64,000 nucleotides of DNA from Zavarzinia marina. GTDB taxonomy: Bacteria; Pseudomonadota; Alphaproteobacteria; Zavarziniales; Zavarziniaceae. Position numbers and translations under genes: made by a program. The stretch covers positions 372,001-436,000 of the forward strand of contig NZ_JAKGSB010000002.1 in the NCBI RefSeq assembly GCF_021568905.1, read 5' to 3'. Shown here one piece after another: positions 55,156-64,000 of this stretch; the stretch's first letter is position 1, and every line of letters begins with the position of its first letter. Below the pieces are notes generated by a model, which was not told the origin of the DNA, did not search any database, and worked only from the letters and a program-made list of their open reading frames with translations.

Positions 55156-57120
55156 ATGCCGCACACGCCGATTCACGCCATATCCCCACGCCTCCGCCAC
55201 CGCCTCAAGGAGGTCGAATCCCTGCTCGCGCGGGACGGCGATGCCATCATGGTGTGCGAGGCCGGCGACCTGGATCCGCCCTTCCCCCGCATCGTCGACG
55301 CCAATGCCGCCCTCGCCCGGCTGACCGGCCACGATATCGAGGCCATGCTGGGCCAGACGCCGCGCCTGTTCCGCCATCCGGATGCCGATCCGGCCAGCCG
55401 CGCCGCCGTGCGCGAGGCGCTGACCGCCAAGCAGCGCCTGCATATCGACCTCCTCAACCGTTCGAAGAGCGGCGAGGACTACTGGGTCGAAACCGACATT
55501 GCCCCGGTGGTCGATCCCGACAGCGGGCGCCTGTTCTACATCGCCTTCCAGCGCGACGTGACGCGGCGCAAGCGTCTGGAGGACGAACTGAAGGCGGCCC
55601 TTGCCCGCGCCGAACGGGCGACCGAGGGCCGCAACGAATTCCTGGCCGCGGTCGCCAACGACCTGCGCGGCCCCCTGGGCGTCATTTCCGCCAATCTCGA
55701 ACTGCTGGGCAAGGGCCTTCTGTCGCCGGGCCAGCACCCCCTGGTGGTCGCGGCGGAAACGGCGGCGCGCAGCCTGGCGGCCCAGATCGGCGACATGATC
55801 GAATTCGCCCGCCTGGACGCGGCGCCGGCGCCCAGCGGCCCCGCCGTACCGCTGATCCTGTCGGATTTCGTGCTGGCCATGCGGCGCGGCATCGCCGTCG
55901 AGGCCGCGCACCGCCGTCTCCACGTCGAGACCATGATCGGCCCCGGCGTGCCCGAAGTGACCCGCACCGACATCCCGCGGCTGCGCCAATTGGTCGGCCA
56001 TCTGCTGGCCCACGCGCTGCGCCAGACCGAAAGCGGCGGCATCGCCCTGGTGGTCGAACGGGCGGGGGCCGACATCCGCTTCTCCGTCCACGACAGCGGG
56101 CCGGGCGGCAAGGCCGCGCACGGCGAATGGCAGCAGGCCGGGGTCGGCCCGCAGGCGATCGGCCTTGCCATCGCCGCCCATCTCGCCGCCGTGCTGCAGA
56201 GCTGGATCGAAATGGACACGGCGCCGGGCACCGGGACCAGCCTGTGGTTCGACCTGCCCGCCGGCGACGGCCAGATCCTGGACTCGGCACCGACCGCACC
56301 GATCGAATGGCGCCGGGCGCTTCGCGCCGGCGCGCGCGGCAACGAGGCGCCGCCGCCGCCCGAGGCGGAACAGGACAGCCCGCTGTCGGCGCTTCGCGTG
56401 CTGGTGATCGAGGAAGATCCCGCGCGCCGCACCACCCTGGCACGGCAGATCCATTCGCTGGGCGCCAAGGTCGACATTCTGGCCGATCGGCGCATGGCAC
56501 TGATCGTCGCGACGGCCGAGACCCGCTACGACGCCGTCATCCTGCGCGACGAAGGTAGCGACGCTGCCCTTGATTTCGCCCGGGCGCTGCGCGATTCCGA
56601 GGCCGAGCACGGCCTGCCCCATGGCCGCATCGTCCTTCTGTGCGACGCGGCGGACGAGGCGCGGCTGCGCCTCTGCCGGGAAGCCGGCATCGACGCCCTG
56701 CTCGAAGCGCCCTTCGACCTGTCGAGCCTGGCCGACGCCCTGTCCGAGGGCGCGGAGAGCCTGACGCAGGAACGGCTGGAGGCGATCGACGCCGCCGCCC
56801 TGAAGGCCCGCCTGAACATCGCCGATGATTTCGAGCTGGCCGCCGCCCTCGCCGTCTTCGCCGAGGAGCTGGACGACATCCAGCAACGCCTCGAACAGGC
56901 GGTCGCGGTCAAGGACGGCGAGAGCGCGCGCGATCTCCTGCATATGCTGGCCGGCAAGGCGCGGGACAATTGCGCTCCCGGCCTCGCCGCCGCCCTGCCG
57001 CCCTGTCAGACCGCCGTCGCCGCCGGCGACTGGGGTTTCGCCACCCGCGCCCTGTCGCGCATCGGGACCGAGGCGGACCGGCTGCGCGACGCGCTGGAGC
57101 AGATGCTCACCGCCGCCTGA
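55156..57120 (+). CDS. PAS - degenerate histidine kinase - degenerate receiver - Hpt protein
   Basis: 654 residues. A PAS/PAC domain lies at about 25-140. A HisKA-like region reads FLAAVANDLRGPLGVISANL with Asn168 where the phosphorylated His should be. The HATPase domain has His286 in place of the N-box Asn (LLAHALRQTESG) though DSGPGG is kept. The receiver (from ~413, RVLVIEEDP) reads YDAVILRDEGS, so the phospho-Asp position is disturbed. The final Hpt-like domain keeps DLLHMLAGKA with His596. It probably lost kinase activity and may be a scaffold or phosphatase regulator. Start: ATG 55156 or 55147; neither has a good SD. Confidence 0.82.
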   Translation: MPHTPIHAISPRLRHRLKEVESLLARDGDAIMVCEAGDLDPPFPRIVDANAALARLTGHDIEAMLGQTPRLFRHPDADPASRAAVREALTAKQRLHIDLLNRSKSGEDYWVETDIAPVVDPDSGRLFYIAFQRDVTRRKRLEDELKAALARAERATEGRNEFLAAVANDLRGPLGVISANLELLGKGLLSPGQHPLVVAAETAARSLAAQIGDMIEFARLDAAPAPSGPAVPLILSDFVLAMRRGIAVEAAHRRLHVETMIGPGVPEVTRTDIPRLRQLVGHLLAHALRQTESGGIALVVERAGADIRFSVHDSGPGGKAAHGEWQQAGVGPQAIGLAIAAHLAAVLQSWIEMDTAPGTGTSLWFDLPAGDGQILDSAPTAPIEWRRALRAGARGNEAPPPPEAEQDSPLSALRVLVIEEDPARRTTLARQIHSLGAKVDILADRRMALIVATAETRYDAVILRDEGSDAALDFARALRDSEAEHGLPHGRIVLLCDAADEARLRLCREAGIDALLEAPFDLSSLADALSEGAESLTQERLEAIDAAALKARLNIADDFELAAALAVFAEELDDIQQRLEQAVAVKDGESARDLLHMLAGKARDNCAPGLAAALPPCQTAVAAGDWGFATRALSRIGTEADRLRDALEQMLTAA

Positions 57121-57142
57121 GCAGCCCCAATCCGGAGCCGCC

Positions 57143-60100
57143 TCATTCCGCCGCCTGGGCGAAGCCTTCCGGCGGATCGCCCCGGCGAAACGCCTCCAGG
57201 AGGCCGGCGCGGCTGCCTTCCGCCAACGCCATGGCCGCCGCCTTCACCGGGCCGAAACCCCGGATCCGTGCCGTCGACACCATCAGGGCGACGGCGGTCG
57301 CGTGATTGTCCGGGCGAAGGTCGCGCGCGATTTCGCCCGCCAGGTCCAGGGTCAGGTCGCGCAGCGCCCGTTCCGCCCGGCGTTCCGCCGTGTGGCCGAA
57401 AGGATCGAACCATGTGCCCCGCAGGATCTTGAAGCGTTTCAGCACGCGGAACAGGGCGAGGGTGCCGGGGCCATAGGCCTTCTTCGCCGGACGTCCGGTG
57501 GCGGGGTCGATCCGTGCGGTCAGGGGTGGGCTGAGGTGCAGGGTCAGGCGGTGGCCGTCCTCGAACATCGCCGCGATCATGCGGGCGAAGGCACCGTCGG
57601 TATAGAGGCGAGCGACCTCGTATTCGTCCTTATAGGCCATCGCGCGGAACAGCGCCTCGGCCCCTGCCCGCGCCAGATCGTGCGATCCCGGCAGCACCCG
57701 TTCCTCCGCCGCGCGCAGCGCCGCCACCGCGGCCTCGTAGCGCCGCGCATAGGCTGCGTTCTGATAGAGCGCCAGATGGGATGCGCGCCGGGCGACGAAT
57801 TGCGCCAATGTCTCGGTGGGGCGGTGATGGTCCGGCAGCCCCGCGCCCTCGACGGACGCGGCGGCGGTTTCCGCTCGGGCGGGATCGAGCGCCGCCATCC
57901 GGCCCCAGCGGAACGCCCGCCGGTTCGCCTCCGCCGCCGTCCGGTTCAGGTCGATCGCCGCCTCGATGGCCGCCGGTGCCACGGGCAGCAGGCCCTTCTG
58001 GGATGCGATGCCGAGAATGAACAGATTGGTCGCCAGCGCGTCGCCGATCAGGTCGGTCGCGAGGCGCGTCGCCTCCACCGCCTGCACCCGGTCGCCGCCG
58101 CAGGCGTCCGCGATCAGTTCCAGCAGACGGGCCATGGGCAGGCGGGCCTCGGCGTCATGGGTGAATTCGGCGATGCTGCCGACATTGGTGTTGACCAACG
58201 CCATCGTATGGCCGAGGCGCATGCGCAGCCGGGCATCGGCCCCGGCCGCGACCACGGCATCGCAGCCGAGCACCAGATCGGCGCCCCGCGCCGGCACGCG
58301 GACGGCGGCACCGGGCCCGGCACCGATCCGGATGTGACTGGTCACCGCGCCGCCTTTCTGGGCGAGACCGGTCTGGTCCAGCACGGAGGCCGCCTTGCCC
58401 TCGACATGGGCCGCCATGGCGATCAGGGCCGCCAAGGTGACGATGCCGGTACCGCCGACGCCGAGGGCGAGGCCCGACCACGGCAGGGGCGCCAGGGCCG
58501 GATCCGGCAGGGCCGCGACGTCGGGCATGTCGCCACCCTTCGGATGGGGCGCGCGAAGATTCGCACCTTCGACCGTGACCATGCTGGGGCAGAAGCCCTT
58601 GAGGCAGGAATAATCCTTGTTGCAGGACGACTGGTCGATCTGTCGCTTGCGCCCGAATTCGGTATCGACCGGCACCACCGACAGGCAGTTGGACTGAATG
58701 GCGCAGTCGCCGCAGCCTTCGCACACCGCCTCGTTGATGACGACGCGGCGCTGGGGATCGCGCAGCAGGCCGCGCTTGCGCCTGCGCCGCTTTTCGGCGG
58801 CACAGGCCTGGTCGTAGATCAGCACCGTGACCCCCGGCACCTCGCGCAATTCGCGCTGCACCCCATCGAGTTCCGCGCGGTCGTGGAAGGAGACGCCGGC
58901 GGGAAAGCGCCCGGAATCATGGCGGTCGATATCCTCCGCGACCAGGGCGATACGCTCCACCCCCTCCGCGCGGACCTGGGCGGCGATCATGGCGGGTGTC
59001 AGCGGGCCATCGTGATGCTGGCCACCGGTCATGGCGACGGCATCGTTGAACAGGATCTTGTAGGTTACGTTCACGCCCGCGGCGACGGCGGCGCGGAGCG
59101 CCAGCAGGCCGGAATGGAAATAGGTGCCGTCGCCGAGGTTCTGAAACACATGGGGTGTCTCGACGAAGGGCGCCTGGCCGATCCAATTGGCGCCTTCGCC
59201 GCCCATGTGGGTGAAAGTCTCGGTCGCCCGATCCATCCATGTCGCCATGTAATGGCAGCCGATGCCGGCATGGGCGATGCTGCCCTCGGGCACCACGGTC
59301 GACGTGTTGTGGGGACAGCCGGAACAGAAATAGGGGGTGCGCCGGGACGGTGCCGCCTCCGGTGTATTCGCGCCCTGAAGGGTGACGAGGCGGGTTTCGA
59401 TGTCCGCGTCCCCCATCATCGCGACGAGCCGGCGGCCCAGCGCCGCCGCGACCTCGGCCGGGGAAAGCTCGTCATGGCTCTTCAGAAGGGGCGTGCCATC
59501 CGTGTCGCGCTTGCCGAGGACGCGGGGCCGGACCTCCGCCCGGTCGTAGAGGATGGATTTCACCTGATCCTCGATCAGGGGGCGCTTTTCCTCGACCACC
59601 AGGATCTCGCCGAGCCCCTCCGCGAATTCGAGCAATCCGTCCGGTTCCAGGGGCCAGACCAGGGCGATCTTGTAGATCGCGATGCCGAGTTCGGCGCGCC
59701 GTGCTTCATCGAGACCGAGGAGGGCGAAAGCCTCCATCAGGTCGCCGTAAGCCTTGCCGGCGGTGACGATGCCGAAACGCGCCTCCGTCGAGCGTTCCAC
59801 CACCCGGTCGAGGCGATTGGCGCGGGCGAAGGCGCGCACCGCCGGCAGTTTCACGAGATGGAGCCGCGCCTCCTGGTCCTGGGCCGTATCGGGCCAGCGG
59901 ATATGGACGTCGGCGGGCGGCGGCGGCGCGGTGAAGCCGGCGAAACCCGGCGTCGCCGAAATCGTGCCGGAACTGTCGGCGATCTCCGCCACCAGCTTGA
60001 GGGCGGCCCAGGTGCCGGCATGGCGCGACAGGGCGATGCCGGCGAGGCCGTAATCGATGACTTCCGCCAGGTTGGACGGGGCCAGCACCGGGATCATGGC

Positions 60101-60613
60101 ATCGACGAAGGCATATTCGGTCTGATGGGCGGTGGTCGAGGATTTGCAGGTGTGATCGTCGCCCGCGATCGCCAGCACGCCGCCCGTCGGATGGCTGCCC
60201 GCCAAATTGGCGTGCTTGAAGACGTCGCCCGTGCGGTCGACCCCCGGCCCCTTGCCGTACCAGAGACCGAAGACCCCGTCGACGCGCGGTTTCTTGTGGC
60301 CGAGCGCGATCTGCTGCGTGCCCCAGAGCGCGGTCGCCGCCAGATCCTCGTTCACGCCCGGCTGGAAATGGACGTCGACCGCCTCGAGCAGGGCTTTCAC
60401 CCGGCCGAGTTCGAGATCGAAGCCGCCCAGCGGCGAACCGCGATAGCCCGAGACATAGCCGCCGGTGACGAGGCCGGCCTCGCGGTCGCGGCGCTGCTGC
60501 TCGAAGATCAGGCGCACCAGCGCCTGCATCCCATTGAGGAAGATGGGGCCGTCATGCCGGAGATATTTGTCGTCCAGGGTGACGGCGGACGGAACATTGG
60601 CGCCATCGGCCAT
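57143..60613 (-). CDS. indolepyruvate ferredoxin oxidoreductase, fused alpha/beta
   Basis: 1,156 residues. The N-terminal pyrimidine-binding half is GYVSGYRGSPLGGFDLELGR. The TPP-binding region is centred on YFCSGCPHNTSTVVPEG and AGIGCHYMATWMDR. A ferredoxin-like segment with CEGCGDCAIQSNCLSVVP and SCNKDYSCLKGFCPSM holds the iron-sulfur Cys. A gamma-type domain (GLALGVGGTGIVTLAALIAM) and a C-terminal extension complete it. It oxidatively decarboxylates aryl-pyruvates (from Trp, Phe, Tyr transamination) to acyl-CoA. This one-chain fusion is the proteobacterial form of IorAB. Divergent from ridA. Confidence 0.94.
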   Translation of the reverse strand: MADGANVPSAVTLDDKYLRHDGPIFLNGMQALVRLIFEQQRRDREAGLVTGGYVSGYRGSPLGGFDLELGRVKALLEAVDVHFQPGVNEDLAATALWGTQQIALGHKKPRVDGVFGLWYGKGPGVDRTGDVFKHANLAGSHPTGGVLAIAGDDHTCKSSTTAHQTEYAFVDAMIPVLAPSNLAEVIDYGLAGIALSRHAGTWAALKLVAEIADSSGTISATPGFAGFTAPPPPADVHIRWPDTAQDQEARLHLVKLPAVRAFARANRLDRVVERSTEARFGIVTAGKAYGDLMEAFALLGLDEARRAELGIAIYKIALVWPLEPDGLLEFAEGLGEILVVEEKRPLIEDQVKSILYDRAEVRPRVLGKRDTDGTPLLKSHDELSPAEVAAALGRRLVAMMGDADIETRLVTLQGANTPEAAPSRRTPYFCSGCPHNTSTVVPEGSIAHAGIGCHYMATWMDRATETFTHMGGEGANWIGQAPFVETPHVFQNLGDGTYFHSGLLALRAAVAAGVNVTYKILFNDAVAMTGGQHHDGPLTPAMIAAQVRAEGVERIALVAEDIDRHDSGRFPAGVSFHDRAELDGVQRELREVPGVTVLIYDQACAAEKRRRRKRGLLRDPQRRVVINEAVCEGCGDCAIQSNCLSVVPVDTEFGRKRQIDQSSCNKDYSCLKGFCPSMVTVEGANLRAPHPKGGDMPDVAALPDPALAPLPWSGLALGVGGTGIVTLAALIAMAAHVEGKAASVLDQTGLAQKGGAVTSHIRIGAGPGAAVRVPARGADLVLGCDAVVAAGADARLRMRLGHTMALVNTNVGSIAEFTHDAEARLPMARLLELIADACGGDRVQAVEATRLATDLIGDALATNLFILGIASQKGLLPVAPAAIEAAIDLNRTAAEANRRAFRWGRMAALDPARAETAAASVEGAGLPDHHRPTETLAQFVARRASHLALYQNAAYARRYEAAVAALRAAEERVLPGSHDLARAGAEALFRAMAYKDEYEVARLYTDGAFARMIAAMFEDGHRLTLHLSPPLTARIDPATGRPAKKAYGPGTLALFRVLKRFKILRGTWFDPFGHTAERRAERALRDLTLDLAGEIARDLRPDNHATAVALMVSTARIRGFGPVKAAAMALAEGSRAGLLEAFRRGDPPEGFAQAAE

Positions 60614-60730
60614 GATCGTGCCTCCCCGATCGTGAATTCTTCTCGTCGTCTCAATATTGGCACATCGTCCCTACTGGACAAGCCACGAGGCCCGGGGCAC
60701 AAGGCATCGTCCACAGAGGGAGGGACCCCG

Positions 60731-61084
60731 ATGGCCATCGTTCGCTTCGATTCCGGTCCGCGCATGTCGCAGGCCGTCGTTTTCGGTCAGATGATCTTCC
60801 TGGCCGGCCAGGTGGCCGAAACCAAGGCCGGCCATTCGGTGACGGAACAGACCACCGAGATCCTGGGCCAGATCGACGCCCTGCTGGCCCGCGCCGGTTC
60901 CGACAAGGACCACATCCTGTCCGCCACCATCTATCTGACCGACATTTCCACCTTCGAAGAGATGAATCTGGTCTGGGAAAGCTGGGTCACCCCGGATCTG
61001 ACGCCGGCTCGCGCCACCGTCGAGGCCAAGCTGGCGGCGCCGCAATACACCGTCGAGATCCAGGTGACGGCGGCCAGGAAGTAA
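60731..61084 (+). CDS. RidA-family enamine/imine deaminase-like protein
   Basis: 117 residues. FDSGPRMSQAVVFGQMIFLA replaces the usual start, GQVAE is followed by QTTEILGQIDALLARAGSDK, and PARATVEAKLAAPQYTVEIQ contains the conserved Arg (PARATVE) of active RidA proteins. Such enzymes hydrolyse reactive 2-aminoacrylate-type imines. Next to an amino-acid-derived keto-acid oxidoreductase, a role in removing amino-acid breakdown intermediates is plausible. Confidence 0.92.
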   Translation: MAIVRFDSGPRMSQAVVFGQMIFLAGQVAETKAGHSVTEQTTEILGQIDALLARAGSDKDHILSATIYLTDISTFEEMNLVWESWVTPDLTPARATVEAKLAAPQYTVEIQVTAARK

Positions 61085-61087
61085 GAC

Positions 61088-62011
61088 TCAGGCCCCCGTC
61101 GCCGCCCCCTGATTCAAGGTCACCCCCAGGCCCGATTCGGCGACGAACAGGGCCGCCTCGTGGTGCAGCCAGTCGCGGAAATGGGCGATCGCCGGCTCGT
61201 CCGCGCGTTCGGGCAGGGTGACCGTCCAATAGGAGAAGAGATCGGGCACCTGGACGTCGAACAGACGCACCAGGCGCCCGCTTTCGAGGTCGGGGGCCAC
61301 CAGCGCGCTCCGCGCCAGCGCGATGCCGCCGCCGCGCGCCGCCGCGTCGAGCAGCACGGCGGAATCCTGGAACACCGTGCCGAAGCGCAGGCTCGTGAAG
61401 TCGAAGCCGGCGGCCCGGCACCACATCGCCCAGTCGTCGAAGGAATCCCGCAGCAGGAGATAACGCCTGAGATCCGCCGGCGTCTCCGGCAGACCGCCGG
61501 CCAGCTGCGGCGAGGCGACGGCGAAGAGGTCCTCAGCCATCAGGAAGCGCACGTCGAGGCCCGGATAATTGCCCCGGCCGGAACGGATGGCGAGATCGAC
61601 GCCATCGCGCCGAAGATCCGCCAGTTCGCGCCCCGTGCGCATGCTCAGGACGACCTCGGGATGGGCCTCGTGAAAACGTTCGAGGCGCGGCACCAGCCAG
61701 CGCGCCGCGAAGGACGTCAGCACCGAAATGGTCAGCGTGTCGTTCGACTGGCGGCGGACGGTGTTCATCGCCTGATTGATCTGGGCGAAGCTGCCGGTCA
61801 GCACGCCCGCCAGATGCTGGCCCGCCTCGGTCAGCACGACACCCCGGCCGCGGCGGTTGAACAGCGCCGCGCCGAGCAGCGCCTCGAGCGCCCGCACCTG
61901 ATGGCTGATCGCGCCGTGGGTCAGGTGCAATTCCTCCGCCGCGCGGGTGAGGGAGAGATGGCGCGCCGCCGCCTCGAAGGCGCGAAGGGCGTTCAGCGGC
62001 AATCGGTCCAT
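61088..62011 (-). CDS. LysR-family regulator, GcvA type
   Basis: 307 residues. HTH: LPLNALRAFEAAARHLSLTR, then AAEELHLTHGAISHQVRALE and FNRRGRGVVLTEAG. The effector domain has LTISVLTSFAARWLVPRL and DLAIRSGRGNYPGLD, typical of the GcvA/AmpR branch. Convergent with ridA (3 nt between stops) and divergent from the first DUF1127 gene, whose upstream element lies in the shared 111-nt region. Target genes uncertain. Confidence 0.94.
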   Translation of the reverse strand: MDRLPLNALRAFEAAARHLSLTRAAEELHLTHGAISHQVRALEALLGAALFNRRGRGVVLTEAGQHLAGVLTGSFAQINQAMNTVRRQSNDTLTISVLTSFAARWLVPRLERFHEAHPEVVLSMRTGRELADLRRDGVDLAIRSGRGNYPGLDVRFLMAEDLFAVASPQLAGGLPETPADLRRYLLLRDSFDDWAMWCRAAGFDFTSLRFGTVFQDSAVLLDAAARGGGIALARSALVAPDLESGRLVRLFDVQVPDLFSYWTVTLPERADEPAIAHFRDWLHHEAALFVAESGLGVTLNQGAATGA

Positions 62012-62032
62012 GGCTCCAATCCGTCAATTCAA

Positions 62033-62066
62033 TTCACATATTAGACCAACCGTTCTCCTTTGTCGA
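62033..62066 (+). promoter_or_regulatory. shared upstream element, copy 1
   Basis: 34-nt sequence starting TTCACATATT and ending TTCTCCTTTGTCGA, 57 nt before the ATG of the DUF1127 gene at 62123. It aligns without gaps to 62438-62471 with 26 of 34 bases identical, the last 14 being exact. Confidence 0.7.
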
Positions 62067-62122
62067 ATTTGCCGGCATGCCTCATTTTCTGCGCATCGCA
62101 AGCATTCGAACGGAGCACCGAG

Positions 62123-62368
62123 ATGTACAATCAGGCTAACACCACGCACCTGCCCGCGGCGTCGGGCTTCCATCCCCTGCGCCGCCTCGCCGCCGTCGCG
62201 CGGCGTGTCTGGACCTGGCACGCGCACCGCCGGGCCATGGCCCATCTGCTGACCCTCGACGACCGCTTGCTGCGCGACATCGGCGTCGAGCGGGCGACGG
62301 TGGTGGGCCTCTACCGCAATCCCGCCGCCGGCCTTGCGCAGGACCGCGACCGGGTGCAGCGGGGCTGA
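62123..62368 (+). CDS. DUF1127 (YjiS-like) small protein
   Basis: 81 residues. The DUF1127 core is HRRAMAHLLTLDDRLLRDIG followed by VERATV, a short Arg-rich helix-turn motif. Small alphaproteobacterial DUF1127 proteins of about 50-80 residues have been linked to RNA turnover, phosphate and carbon homeostasis. SD GGAG precedes the ATG. Shares a conserved upstream element with the next gene. Confidence 0.9.
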   Translation: MYNQANTTHLPAASGFHPLRRLAAVARRVWTWHAHRRAMAHLLTLDDRLLRDIGVERATVVGLYRNPAAGLAQDRDRVQRG

Positions 62369-62437
62369 TCGCCTTGACGTCGAGGGGGTGGGGAAGGCGC
62401 TCGGCGACCGTCCCGGGACGGCGATCTGTCAATCGGC

Positions 62438-62471
62438 TTCATATGTTGTCTCAAGCTTTCTCCTTTGTCGA
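62438..62471 (+). promoter_or_regulatory. shared upstream element, copy 2
   Basis: 34 nt, starting TTCATATGTT and ending TTCTCCTTTGTCGA, 56 nt before the ATG at 62527, the same spacing as copy 1 (57 nt). It indicates a common promoter or 5' UTR element. Confidence 0.7.
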
Positions 62472-62526
62472 TGCCGGGACCATCCCCCATGTTCCCGGTA
62501 TCACCCTCTCTCGGCGGAGCAGTGGA

Positions 62527-62778
62527 ATGTTGAATCGGATCCATGGCGAAGGCCTGCCCCACCCCAAGACCCCGCTCCCCTCGGCCGGTCCGCGCGTCCT
62601 GCCGCGCATCGGGGCGCTGTTCCGGCGCGCCCGGGCACGGCGCGACCAGCGCCGGTCCCTCGTCCATCTTCAGACCATCGATGCGCGCATGCTGGGCGAC
62701 GTCGGCTTCGAGCGCGGCCTGCTCGCCGGACGCTTCCGGGGGCCCGGCCTCGAAATCGAACGGATCTGGTGGGGCTGA
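62527..62778 (+). CDS. DUF1127 (YjiS-like) small protein, second copy
   Basis: 83 residues. ARRDQRRSLVHLQTIDARML followed by GDVGFERGLL is the DUF1127 core, diverged from the copy at 62123 (only the core aligns). The C-terminus FRGPGLEIERIWWG is specific to this copy. SD GGAG lies 9 nt before the ATG. Stop is 3 nt from the end of the convergent kinase gene. Confidence 0.88.
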   Translation: MLNRIHGEGLPHPKTPLPSAGPRVLPRIGALFRRARARRDQRRSLVHLQTIDARMLGDVGFERGLLAGRFRGPGLEIERIWWG

Positions 62779-62781
62779 CCC

Positions 62782-64000
62782 TCAGGCGCTTCGGGGCGGC
62801 AGGACCAGCCTGAACAGGGCGCCGCCGCCGTCCCGATCGCATGCCTCGACGCGGCCGCCATGGCGGCGCGCGACGGTGGCGACGATGGCGAGGCCGAGTC
62901 CGGCGTTGCCGCCGCCGCTCGGCGCCGTCGAGACGAAGGGCGCGAAGAGCTGGCCGGCCGGCCCCGGCGGCAGCCCCGGCCCCCGGTCGCGGACCTCGAT
63001 TGCCGCGCCACCCCCCGCTTCCGCCGCGACCTCGATCTCGACCATGGTGCCCGGCGCAGCGTGACGCACCGCATTGTCGATCAGATTGCGCAGGGCTTCC
63101 GCCAGCGCCGCCGCATCCCCATTCGTCGCGACCGCCCCCTCGGGTGCCCGAAAGTCCAGTTCGCGCCCCCGCGCCAGGGCCAGAGGCGCGCCCTCCGCCA
63201 CCACGTCGCGCGCCAGCGCCACCAGATCCAGCGCCACCAGGGGCGCCTGCGCCTGATCCAGCCGGGCCGAGGTCAGCAGCCGCTCGACGATCCGGCCGAG
63301 ACGCTCGACGTCGGCGCCGAGACGCGCCGCGATCTCGCGGTCGGCCAGCCCGTCGAGACGGGCACGCAGGACGGCGATCGGCGTCTTCAATTCATGGGCG
63401 GCATCGGCGACGAAACGACGTTCGTGGGCGAAAGCCGCCGCCACCCGGTCGAAGGCGTCGTTCACCGCCGCGACCAGAGGCGCCACTTCGCCCGGCACGG
63501 CGGCGGGATCGAGCCGGTCCCCGCCGCCCGTCGGATCGAGGACGGCGAGGCGGGCGGTCGCCGCCGCCACCGGCGCCATCGCTCGGCGCATGGCGATCCA
63601 GGCGAAGATCATGGAGACGGCGAGCGCCGGCACCGCCGCCGGCAGGATCTCGCCCCCCAATTCCCCGAAGACCCAGCGCGCCAGGTCCGGCCAATAGTGA
63701 TCGCTGCGCGCGACCGCGATCCGGACCGGCCGTCCCTCGACCGAGACCGTCAGCATGACGCCATGCACATTATCACCGCCCGGCGGCGTCAGGGTGAAAC
63801 GGCTCTCGCGCCAGTCGCGCAGCCAGGAATCGCCCAGCGCCGCCCGCAGGTCGACGCTGGACCCCGGCGTCAGCCGATCGCCGTCCGGATCATAGACGAC
63901 GTAGCGGAGATCCGGGATCGACGCCAGGCGTTCCGCCCAATCGTCTTCCGCCGTATCGAGGACGATGTGGCCGGCCGCATCGGCATGGACGGCGTCGGCG
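62782..64000 (-). CDS. sensor histidine kinase (5' end outside window)
   Basis: At least 405 residues; the frame stays open to the window edge, so the start lies outside. The visible N-terminal part is a periplasmic domain (IPDLRYVVYDPDGDRL). A transmembrane helix follows (ILPAAVPALAVSMIFAWIAM), then a HAMP-like linker. H-box VADAAHELKTPIAVLRARL, N-box EALRNLIDNAVRHA, G1 VRDRGPGLP and G2 GGNAGLGLAIVATVA are all intact, so it should be active. It resembles the QseC/PmrB class, which senses cations, antimicrobial peptides or pH through the periplasmic loop. The response regulator gene is presumably just beyond the window. Confidence 0.92.
   Translation of the reverse strand, partial: ADAVHADAAGHIVLDTAEDDWAERLASIPDLRYVVYDPDGDRLTPGSSVDLRAALGDSWLRDWRESRFTLTPPGGDNVHGVMLTVSVEGRPVRIAVARSDHYWPDLARWVFGELGGEILPAAVPALAVSMIFAWIAMRRAMAPVAAATARLAVLDPTGGGDRLDPAAVPGEVAPLVAAVNDAFDRVAAAFAHERRFVADAAHELKTPIAVLRARLDGLADREIAARLGADVERLGRIVERLLTSARLDQAQAPLVALDLVALARDVVAEGAPLALARGRELDFRAPEGAVATNGDAAALAEALRNLIDNAVRHAAPGTMVEIEVAAEAGGGAAIEVRDRGPGLPPGPAGQLFAPFVSTAPSGGGNAGLGLAIVATVARRHGGRVEACDRDGGGALFRLVLPPRSA

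Overview
The window is high-G+C DNA from an alphaproteobacterium. The markers are a GcrA cell-cycle regulator, an IalB family protein, small DUF1127 proteins, a probable MmgR/alpha-r8 type sRNA, a PlcP-like/GT4 gene pair, and an AcpXL operon for very-long-chain acylation of lipid A. I cannot name a genus. Genes are tightly packed, with many 4-nt stop/start overlaps.

Layout, left to right. 0-13 kb: an XRE regulator, typA, a DUF3592 membrane protein, a Pat-like acyl-CoA synthetase/acetyltransferase, a quinone oxidoreductase, a lipid-remodelling locus (GT4 and PlcP-like phosphoesterase, with a divergent lipid kinase), an sRNA with promoter and terminator, a GNAT, an N-formylglutamate amidohydrolase and tRNA-Val(GAC). 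13-23.4 kb: a two-partner secretion locus, with a giant GLUG-repeat TpsA exoprotein, its TpsB transporter and an IalB-like protein. 23.6-32.3 kb: a phosphoesterase, modABC, dinB, a GGDEF-EAL protein, and a YitT protein bordered on both sides by short tandem repeats and convergent with a TSUP permease.

32.4-37.4 kb: a six-gene very-long-chain fatty acid operon (acpXL, fabZXL, two ketosynthases of which one lacks the active-site Cys, an SDR and an MDR dehydrogenase). The acyltransferase lpxXL, usually its neighbour, is absent. In its place, 37.47-40.27 kb, is a lower-G+C element with inverted terminal repeats, a relic transposase, and one cargo gene: a 769-residue protein combining an Mrr-like nuclease domain with a STAND-type NTPase. 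It is probably a single-gene anti-phage system and is the most interesting object here.

40.4-57 kb: DUF4345 and lipoprotein genes, hslO, argF-argD, an orphan vapB, an SDR/2-hydroxychromene-2-carboxylate isomerase cluster facing a TetR gene across two identical palindromes, an MpaB-type protein, the divergent biotin genes bioBA and bioFD, gcrA and a degenerate hybrid histidine kinase. 57-64 kb: a fused indolepyruvate ferredoxin oxidoreductase, RidA, a LysR regulator, two DUF1127 genes sharing a 34-nt upstream element, and a sensor kinase cut by the window end. Many antisense frames are open because of G+C content and were not annotated.
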